Shown here piece by piece: positions 1 through 13,291 of a stretch of DNA of 13,291 bases; within the stretch, counting starts at the first letter, position 1, and every line of letters starts with the position of its first letter. The notes below the pieces were generated by a model. It saw nothing but the letters and a program-made list of their open reading frames with translations. It did no database searches and was not told the origin of the DNA. The DNA lies in the NCBI GenBank assembly GCA_024762745.1, contig JANTGV010000008.1:1-13291 (forward strand), in the 5' to 3' direction. Origin of the DNA: Sulfurimonas sp. (GTDB taxonomy: Bacteria; Campylobacterota; Campylobacteria; Campylobacterales; Sulfurimonadaceae). The position numbers and the translations under genes are program-made.

Positions 1-372
1 GAGTTAAGAAAAGCTGCTCGTGCTAAAGATACAAGTGTTCAGGTTGTTAAAAATACTTTAGCAACAATAGCGTTAAACAATGCTGGAATGACTGGTGTTG
101 AGATTAAAGATACAAATATTTTTATTTGGTCTGATGATGTTATAAACGCTGCTAAAGTTTCTGCTGACTTCGCTAAAAACAACGAACTATTTGTTATTAA
201 AGCTGGTTACTTAGATAAGGAACCTGCAGACATAGCTAAAATTGAAGCGTTTGCTAAACTTCCAGGTCGTGATGAACTTCTTGGTATGCTTGCAGCTACT
301 TGGATGGCTCCAGTTACAAATATGGCAATTGGAATCGATGCGCTTAGAAAGAAAAAAGAAGAAGAAGCTTAG
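1..372 (+). CDS. rplJ: 50S ribosomal protein L10, 3' part (5' end outside window)
   Basis: L10 is the base of the ribosomal stalk. It binds 23S rRNA together with L11, and its C-terminal helix carries L7/L12 dimers. The reading frame is open from base 1 to the TAA at 370-372, giving 123 visible residues; the true start and roughly the first 40 residues lie upstream. The opening residues, with LRKAAR followed by VVKNTL, match the conserved N-terminal RNA-binding region of L10. The visible end is a Lys/Glu-rich tail (KKKEEEA). An internal ATG at 88 is not the start, because conserved L10 sequence continues in frame upstream of it. rplL follows after 63 bases, the standard rplJ-rplL order. In E. 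coli the L10-L7/L12 complex represses translation at the rplJ leader; that leader would lie outside this window. Confidence 0.96.
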   Translation, partial: ELRKAARAKDTSVQVVKNTLATIALNNAGMTGVEIKDTNIFIWSDDVINAAKVSADFAKNNELFVIKAGYLDKEPADIAKIEAFAKLPGRDELLGMLAATWMAPVTNMAIGIDALRKKKEEEA

Positions 373-386
373 TCTTCACTTCAAAA

Positions 387-402
387 TGTGATTGAATTCA
401 CA
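387..402. other. Inverted repeat TGTGA-N6-TCACA between rplJ and rplL
   Basis: The arms TGTGA (387-391) and TCACA (398-402) are separated by TTGAAT. This is an exact match to the half-site pattern of E. coli CRP sites, and as RNA it would be a 5-bp hairpin with a 6-base loop. It is followed by an A-rich, not T-rich, stretch, so it is not an intrinsic terminator. Its place between two co-transcribed ribosomal protein genes makes a true activator site doubtful. It may be coincidence or a small mRNA structure. Confidence 0.3.
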
Positions 403-435
403 AAAAATTAAATAAATAAAATAAAAGGAGTTACA

Positions 436-807
436 ATGGCTGTAACTAAAGAAGACGTATTAGAGTATATTTCTGGTTTATCTGTTCTTGAGCTTTCTGA
501 GCTTGTTAAAGAATTCGAAGAAAAATTTGGTGTATCTGCACAACCTGTTGCTGTAGCTGGTGGAGCTGCTGCTGGTGGTGAATCTGCTGCTGAGAAAACT
601 GAGTTTGATGTTGTTTTAACTGATGCTGGTGCTAAGAAAATTGGTGTTATTAAAGCTGTTCGTGGTCTTACTGGTTTAGGACTAAAAGAAGCTAAAGAAG
701 CTTGTGAAGCATTACCATCTACAATCAAAGAAGGTGTAGATAAAGAGACTGCTGAAGAAGCTAAAGCTGCTCTAGAAGAAGCTGGTGCAACTGTAGAAGT
801 TAAGTAA
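436..807 (+). CDS. rplL: 50S ribosomal protein L7/L12
   Basis: This is the stalk protein, present as multiple dimers on L10, that recruits and stimulates GTPase factors such as EF-G (also encoded here), EF-Tu, IF2 and RF3. At 123 residues it has the usual family length. The N-terminal dimerisation domain covers about residues 1-35 and contains EEKFGVSA. A flexible Ala/Gly-rich hinge follows at about 36-55. The globular C-terminal domain starts at EKTEFDVVL and contains the factor-binding segment [20 protein letters not shown], ending in GATVEVK. The start is supported by an AGGAG Shine-Dalgarno at 426-430, five bases before the ATG. A terminator-like hairpin begins 16 bases after the stop, so most transcripts may end here and only part continue into rpoB. 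A long open frame on the opposite strand (408-728) is a by-product of the GCT/GAA-rich coding sequence. Confidence 0.98.
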   Translation: MAVTKEDVLEYISGLSVLELSELVKEFEEKFGVSAQPVAVAGGAAAGGESAAEKTEFDVVLTDAGAKKIGVIKAVRGLTGLGLKEAKEACEALPSTIKEGVDKETAEEAKAALEEAGATVEVK

Positions 808-823
808 GCTTTTTTACTTTTTA

Positions 824-848
824 TGAGAGCCTTGTGCTCTCAATTTTT
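824..848 (+). terminator. Terminator-like hairpin after rplL (probable attenuator before rpoB)
   Basis: A perfect 7-bp stem pairs TGAGAGC (824-830) with GCTCTCA (836-842) across the loop CTTGT. One A and five T residues (843-848) follow directly. The form is that of an intrinsic terminator with a short stem and short U tract, which suggests incomplete termination. In E. coli an attenuator in the same place lowers transcription of rpoBC relative to the ribosomal protein genes; the same role is inferred here from position and shape. Confidence 0.7.
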
Positions 849-892
849 GGGCGCTTGTGCGAAGAGAATTGAATCTTTTGGCACAAGTGCCC
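849..892 (+). other. Long RNA hairpin in the rplL-rpoB spacer (possible RNase III processing site)
   Basis: GGGCGCTTGTGC (849-860) pairs with GCACAAGTGCCC (881-892) in a 12-bp stem with a single G-U wobble (853 with 888). The 20-base loop (861-880) can form a further short AAGA/TCTT helix. No T tract follows, so it is not an intrinsic terminator. It starts immediately after the T tract of the preceding hairpin. E. coli has an RNase III cleavage site in its rplL-rpoB spacer, and a long, nearly perfect duplex here would suit the same use. The structure is plain in the sequence; the function is inference. Confidence 0.6.
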
Positions 893-938
893 TTATGTCG
901 TTTATAAGCACTGTAAAAAATGAGCCCATTTCAAGAGC

Positions 939-977
939 TCGAAATCTATCTAGAGACGTCTAGATATGATACGCTTA
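939..977 (+). promoter_or_regulatory. Candidate promoter for rpoB, overlapped by a palindrome
   Basis: A TATGAT box (965-970) fits a sigma-70 -10 element and would give a start near 977 and a leader of about 45 bases. No good -35 box is seen, which is common in Campylobacterota promoters. The box overlaps a perfect 8-bp inverted repeat, TATCTAGA (947-954) and TCTAGATA (959-966), with a GACG spacer. A weaker repeat, ATTTC (928-932) and GAAAT (941-945), lies just upstream. The palindrome could be an operator or simply an RNA hairpin in read-through transcripts. The rest of the spacer, 971-1011, shows nothing recognisable before the rpoB ribosome-binding site. Confidence 0.4.
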
Positions 978-1018
978 ATACTTTAAATTAAGCCCCTAAT
1001 AATTACTCATCGAGGTAG

Positions 1019-9683
<8,665 letters not shown>

Positions 9684-9701
9684 TTATAGTTCTAAACTCT
9701 C

Positions 9702-9740
9702 TTATTAAGTGGGTATAAACCCACTTAATGAACCCTTTTT
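9702..9740 (+). terminator. Intrinsic terminator after rpoC
   Basis: ATTAAGTGGG (9704-9713) and CCCACTTAAT (9720-9729) are perfect 10-bp arms around the loop TATAAA. The stem extends by a T-G wobble (9703 with 9730) and a T-A pair (9702 with 9731). Five T residues follow at 9736-9740 after a short CCC. It lies 18 bases past the rpoC stop and separates the rpoBC transcript from the str operon. Confidence 0.85.
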
Positions 9741-9778
9741 CTCTTAATTCATACTTAAAATAAGCAAACTTTAATCAC

Positions 9779-9825
9779 TTTTTATGTAATATCTCGTGTC
9801 TATAATTCTCTCTATAATGTTGAGA
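9779..9825 (+). promoter_or_regulatory. Promoter region for rpsL-rpsG-fusA with two TATAAT boxes
   Basis: Two exact TATAAT hexamers lie at 9801-9806 and 9813-9818, 12 bases apart, between the rpoC terminator and rpsL. Starts near 9813 and 9825 are expected, giving leaders of about 50 and 40 bases. A TTTTTA string (9779-9784), 16 bases before the first box, is the only possible -35 element. The region upstream (9741-9790) is AT-rich with spaced T runs, as in Campylobacterota promoters, which often lack a -35 box. Which box is used cannot be told from the sequence. Confidence 0.7.
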
Positions 9826-9829
9826 ATTA
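9803..9829. other. Inverted repeat centred on the second TATAAT box
   Basis: TAATTCTC (9803-9810) and GAGAATTA (9822-9829) are perfect 8-base arms flanking an 11-base centre that contains the second TATAAT. A second palindrome, AGAATTAAATTCT (9823-9835), shares the right arm. The layout would suit a repressor site covering the downstream promoter, but AT-rich DNA gives such repeats by chance and no regulator is known. Confidence 0.35.
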
Positions 9830-9863
9830 AATTCTACTGGAAAATTAAGTAAAAAGGAATTGT

Positions 9864-10238
9864 ATGCCTACAATCAATCAATTGATTCGTAAAGAGCGTA
9901 AAAAAGTGATTAAAAAATCTAAATCACCAGCTCTTGTTTCATGTCCACAGCGTCGTGGTGTATGTACACGTGTTTACACAACTACACCTAAAAAACCTAA
10001 CTCGGCTTTAAGAAAAGTTGCAAAAGTTAGATTGACTTCCGGTTTTGAAGTTATTTCATATATCGGTGGTGAAGGTCATAACCTACAAGAACACTCTATC
10101 GTACTTGTACGTGGTGGTCGTATTAAAGATTTACCTGGTGTGAAGTATCACATTGTTCGTGGTGCACTTGATACAGCTGGTGTTGCTAACCGTATGGTTG
10201 CTCGTTCTAAATACGGAACAAAAAAGCCAAAAAAATAA
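9864..10238 (+). CDS. rpsL: 30S ribosomal protein S12
   Basis: S12 sits at the decoding centre of the 30S subunit and controls the accuracy of codon reading. At 124 residues it equals the E. coli protein in length and can be aligned without gaps. The conserved core [19 protein letters not shown] has lysine at position 43, and [10 protein letters not shown] has K88, the two classical streptomycin-resistance positions; both are wild type. D89 is the conserved aspartate that RimO methylthiolates in many bacteria. AAGGAA at 9854-9859, four bases before the ATG, supports the start. It is the first gene of the str operon and is preceded by its own promoter region and the rpoC terminator. Its stop codon lies inside an AT-rich inverted repeat. 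Confidence 0.98.
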   Translation: MPTINQLIRKERKKVIKKSKSPALVSCPQRRGVCTRVYTTTPKKPNSALRKVAKVRLTSGFEVISYIGGEGHNLQEHSIVLVRGGRIKDLPGVKYHIVRGALDTAGVANRMVARSKYGTKKPKK

Positions 10239-10253
10239 TCTGAGATTATTTTT
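10231..10253 (+). other. AT-rich inverted repeat over the rpsL stop codon
   Basis: AAAAATAATC (10231-10240) and GATTATTTTT (10244-10253) are perfect 10-base arms with a TGA loop, and the rpsL TAA (10236-10238) lies in the left arm. The shape, with A run, hairpin and T run, resembles a weak bidirectional terminator. The stem has only one G-C pair and would be unstable, so at most partial termination or a translation-sensitive pause is likely. Confidence 0.35.
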
Positions 10254-10275
10254 ACAGAATATTCAAAAATAGCTA

Positions 10276-10303
10276 CAGGATTAATCTTTAGTGATTAATT
10301 TTG
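10276..10303 (+). other. Hairpin in the rpsL-rpsG spacer
   Basis: CAGGATTAATC (10276-10286) pairs with GATTAATTTTG (10293-10303) in an 11-bp stem with two G-U wobbles and a TTTAGT loop. It lies about 40 bases before rpsG. In E. coli, S7 represses the str operon by binding the rpsL-rpsG spacer, which is of similar size. A regulatory role here is inferred from position only. Confidence 0.35.
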
Positions 10304-10331
10304 AGTAAATTTGAAAAACAAATTGAAGTAA

Positions 10332-10811
<480 letters not shown>

Positions 10812-10822
10812 TAGGATAACAG

Positions 10823-12913
10823 ATGCCAAGAAGTCATAAATTAGAAGATGTAAGAAACATCGGTATTGCTGCTCACATTGATGCAGGTAAAACAACAACA
10901 ACAGAAAGAATTCTTTTCTATACTGGTGTTGAGCATAAAATTGGTGAGGTTCATGATGGTGCTGCTACTATGGACTGGATGGAACAAGAGCAAGAGCGTG
11001 GTATCACAATTACTTCTGCTGCGACAACTTGTGAGTGGAAAGGAAAACAGATAAATATTATCGATACTCCGGGCCACGTTGACTTCACAATTGAAGTTGA
11101 GCGTTCTATGCGTGTACTTGATGGTGCTGTTTCAGTATTCTGTGCTGTTGGTGGGGTTCAACCACAATCAGAAACAGTTTGGAGACAGCGTAACCGTTAT
11201 AAAGTTCCTTCTATTGTTTTTGTCAATAAAATGGATAGAACTGGTGCAGATTTCTATGAAGTTGAGCGTCAAATTCGTGAAAGACTAAAAGGTAACCCAA
11301 TGCCTTTTCAACTTCCTATCGGTGCTGAAGACAAATTTGAAGGTGTTGTTGATTTAGTAAAGATGAAAGAAATTGTATGGGATGAAGATGCTGCAATGGG
11401 CTCTAACTACCATGTACAAGATATTCGTCCTGAATTACAAGAAATTTCTGAAGAATACAGAGAAAAAATGCTTGAAACTTTAGCTGAAGTTGAAGGGAAT
11501 GATGAGTTCGCGATGAAATTCCTTGATGGTGAAGAAATTTCTGAAGAAGAAATCAAAGCCGCGATCAAAGAAGCAACTATTGGGATGGCTGTTGTTCCAA
11601 TGACTCCGGGTACTGCATTCAAAAACAAAGGTGTTCAGACTTTACTTGACGCTGTTGTTGATTACTTACCTTCACCGGTTGAAGCACCACCGATACATGG
11701 TACAATGATGGATGATCCTGAAAAAGAGGTTGTAGTAGAGTCTACCGACAATGGTCCTTTCGCTTCTCTTGCATTTAAAATCATGACTGACCCATTTGTT
11801 GGTGTTCTTACTTTTATCCGTGTATACCGTGGTTCTTTAGAGTCAGGTTCATATGTACATAACTCTACAAAAGATAAAAAAGAGCGTGTTGGTCGTATCT
11901 TGAAAATGCATGCTATCAAACGTGAAGAGATCAAAGAGATCTACGCGGGTGAGATTGGTGCAGTTGTTGGACTTAAATCAACTACTACAGGAGATACTCT
12001 CTGTGATCCTGAAGAAAAAGTCGTACTTGAAAGAATGGACTTTCCAGAGCCGGTTATCTCTGTTGCAGTTGAGCCAAAAACAAAAGCTGACCAGGAAAAA
12101 ATGGGGATTGCTCTAGGTAAACTAGCTGCAGAAGATCCATCATTTAGAGTGCACACTGATGAGGAAACGGGTCAGACTATTATTTCTGGTATGGGTGAAT
12201 TGCACCTTGAGATTCTTGTTGATCGTATGAAACGTGAGTTCAAAGTTGAAGCAGAAGTTGGTGCTCCACAGGTTTCTTACCGTGAAACAATCAAAAAAGA
12301 AGTTGATCAAGAGTATAAATATGCAAAACAATCTGGTGGACGCGGTCAATTCGGTCATGTATTCTTAAAAGTTAAGCCGGGTGAAGCTGACACAGGTTTT
12401 GTATTTAACAATGAAATCAAAGGTGGAGCTGTTCCAAGAGAATATATTCCAGCAGTTGAAAAAGGTTGTGAAGAAGCAATGCAAAACGGTGTTCTTGCAG
12501 GATATCCAATGGAAGATGTTGAAGTTACACTTTATGATGGTTCTTACCATGATGTGGATTCAAATGAGATGGCATTTAAACTTGCTGCTTCTATGGGATT
12601 CAAAGAAGCTTGTCGTAAAGCAGATGCTGCAATACTTGAGCCAATGATGAAAGTTGAAGTTGAAGTTCCCGAAGATTATATGGGTGATGTTATCGGTGAC
12701 CTTAACCGTAGACGTGGACAAGTAAACAATATGGGTGATAGAGCAGGAAACAAAATTGTTGATGCTTTTGTTCCACTTGCTGAAATGTTTGGTTATTCAA
12801 CTGACCTTCGTTCTGCAACTCAAGGGCGTGCTACGTACGCAATGGAATTCGATCACTATGAAGAAGTTCCTAGAAATGTAGCTGAAGAAATTCAGAAAAA
12901 ACGTAACGGCTAA
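10823..12913 (+). CDS. fusA: Translation elongation factor G
   Basis: EF-G is the GTPase that moves tRNAs and mRNA through the ribosome after peptide bond formation, and with RRF it splits ribosomes for recycling. At 696 residues it is full length for the family. The G domain shows the P-loop AHIDAGKTT (17-25), switch I RGITI (59-63), DTPGH (81-85) and NKMD (135-138). A beta-barrel domain II follows, with [12 protein letters not shown]. Domain IV contains SYHDVDSNE, whose H576 lies in the loop that enters the decoding site. Domain V includes DLNRRRGQV (626-634). AGGA at 10813-10816, six bases before ATG, supports the start. EF-G acts with the L7/L12 stalk encoded at 436-807. In E. coli tufA follows fusA; here a hairpin and an unrelated gene follow instead. 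Confidence 0.98.
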   Translation: MPRSHKLEDVRNIGIAAHIDAGKTTTTERILFYTGVEHKIGEVHDGAATMDWMEQEQERGITITSAATTCEWKGKQINIIDTPGHVDFTIEVERSMRVLDGAVSVFCAVGGVQPQSETVWRQRNRYKVPSIVFVNKMDRTGADFYEVERQIRERLKGNPMPFQLPIGAEDKFEGVVDLVKMKEIVWDEDAAMGSNYHVQDIRPELQEISEEYREKMLETLAEVEGNDEFAMKFLDGEEISEEEIKAAIKEATIGMAVVPMTPGTAFKNKGVQTLLDAVVDYLPSPVEAPPIHGTMMDDPEKEVVVESTDNGPFASLAFKIMTDPFVGVLTFIRVYRGSLESGSYVHNSTKDKKERVGRILKMHAIKREEIKEIYAGEIGAVVGLKSTTTGDTLCDPEEKVVLERMDFPEPVISVAVEPKTKADQEKMGIALGKLAAEDPSFRVHTDEETGQTIISGMGELHLEILVDRMKREFKVEAEVGAPQVSYRETIKKEVDQEYKYAKQSGGRGQFGHVFLKVKPGEADTGFVFNNEIKGGAVPREYIPAVEKGCEEAMQNGVLAGYPMEDVEVTLYDGSYHDVDSNEMAFKLAASMGFKEACRKADAAILEPMMKVEVEVPEDYMGDVIGDLNRRRGQVNNMGDRAGNKIVDAFVPLAEMFGYSTDLRSATQGRATYAMEFDHYEEVPRNVAEEIQKKRNG

Positions 12914-12937
12914 TAATTGTTATAGTTTTTAACCTTC

Positions 12938-12970
12938 GTACTCTCTTTGGAGAGTACATTCTCCTCTTTT
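12938..12970 (+). terminator. Probable terminator after fusA
   Basis: GTACTCTC (12938-12945) and GAGAGTAC (12950-12957) form a perfect 8-bp stem with a TTTG loop, 24 bases after the fusA stop. The following tract (12958-12970) is pyrimidine-rich and interrupted, ending in TTTT. A mutually exclusive smaller hairpin, GGAGA (12949-12953) with TCTCC (12960-12964), sits directly before TCTTTT. Either could end the str transcript, and the imperfect T run suggests moderate efficiency. Confidence 0.65.
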
Positions 12971-12984
12971 AGAAATCAAAATTC

Positions 12985-12993
12985 TGTTATAAT
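12985..12993 (+). promoter_or_regulatory. Extended -10 promoter for the gene at 13022
   Basis: TGTTATAAT is a perfect extended -10 element: TG at 12985-12986, one base, then TATAAT at 12988-12993. Transcription would start near 13000, with a leader of about 20 bases. No -35 box is evident, as is usual for extended -10 promoters. Its place after the fusA hairpin marks the next gene as a separate unit. Confidence 0.65.
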
Positions 12994-13021
12994 AATAAAA
13001 AATTTTATTAGGTTCATAATA

Positions 13022-13291
13022 ATGCACAAAATATCTCTGCTACTAATGCTCTGTATAGTTTTATATGCACAAAACCCAAAAGCTTTTTCTGCACTTGGTG
13101 ATGTCATTTATAACAATTTAGAAAAAATAGAAAAATTAAAAAATATCAACGATTATGCAGTGTATAAAAATAAGATCCAAGAGTATGTTGCTGATGTTCA
13201 AAAAGTAAAAAAAGACGGTTTTGCACTCGATGAGGGCATATATACAGATAAGATGAAATATTTGAACAAGTTACGCGAACTATCAAAAACA
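13022..13291 (+). CDS. Unrecognised, probably exported protein, 5' part (cut by window end)
   Basis: An ATG at 13022 opens a frame with no stop up to the window end, so 90 residues are visible and the C terminus is missing. I do not recognise the family. Residues 1-16 look like a short signal peptide: a single Lys at 3, a hydrophobic core (LLLMLCIVL), and a possible signal peptidase I cut after A16 (LYA before QN). C11 is not in a proper lipobox because L10 precedes it. The rest (about 17-90) is polar, rich in Lys, Glu, Asn and Tyr, and probably helical. A weak TAGG (13009-13012) is nine bases before the ATG, and an extended -10 promoter lies just upstream. A periplasmic or secreted location is inferred; no function can be given. 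It occupies the place tuf holds in the E. coli str operon. Confidence 0.75.
   Translation, partial: MHKISLLLMLCIVLYAQNPKAFSALGDVIYNNLEKIEKLKNINDYAVYKNKIQEYVADVQKVKKDGFALDEGIYTDKMKYLNKLRELSKT

Noticed and set aside
408..728. 106-residue open frame on the - strand opposite rplL
   Set aside because: It is the antisense shadow of the GCT/GAA-rich rplL coding sequence, with a low-complexity Ser/Ala/Pro product and no ribosome-binding site or promoter.
823..963. 46-codon open frame (ATG 823 to TAG 961) filling most of the rplL-rpoB spacer
   Set aside because: It has no Shine-Dalgarno sequence, its start codon overlaps the base of the terminator-like hairpin, and its codons (GGC, GCG, CCC, AGC) come largely from the hairpin arms. 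Conservation in relatives with synonymous changes would be needed to revive it.

Overview
The window is AT-rich and every gene lies on the + strand. It carries the translation and transcription core of a Campylobacterota (Epsilonproteobacteria) genome, probably a Sulfurimonas-like or related sulfur-oxidising member. The genus is inferred from gene order, protein sequences and base composition, not from a search. RpoB and RpoC are separate, slightly overlapping genes, which argues against Helicobacter and Wolinella, where they are fused.

Layout: (1) 1-807 holds the 3' part of rplJ (L10) and complete rplL (L7/L12), the stalk proteins of the 50S subunit. (2) 808-1021 is a structured 214-base spacer with a terminator-like hairpin, a second long hairpin and a candidate promoter. 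It resembles the attenuator plus RNase III arrangement between rplL and rpoB in E. coli. (3) 1022-9683 is rpoB and rpoC, the two large catalytic subunits of RNA polymerase, ending at a strong intrinsic terminator. (4) 9741-9863 has a candidate promoter region with two exact TATAAT boxes. (5) 9864-12913 is the str operon: rpsL (S12), rpsG (S7) and fusA (EF-G), closed by a hairpin. No tuf gene follows fusA. (6) From 12985 an extended -10 promoter precedes the 5' end of an unrecognised gene for a probably exported protein, cut by the window edge.

The genes act together in gene expression. RpoB and RpoC form the polymerase catalytic core. L10 and L7/L12 recruit and activate GTPase factors such as EF-G. 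S12 and S7 shape the 30S decoding centre and head, and EF-G drives translocation. Attenuation and terminators between the blocks would let ribosomal protein, polymerase and str-operon outputs be set separately.

I found no mobile element, CRISPR array, tRNA, rRNA or defence system, and no convincing undescribed system. The points most worth checking are the enlarged, internally repetitive insertion in the RpoC trigger-loop region, the structured rplL-rpoB spacer, the rpsL promoter region, and the uncharacterised exported protein at the end.
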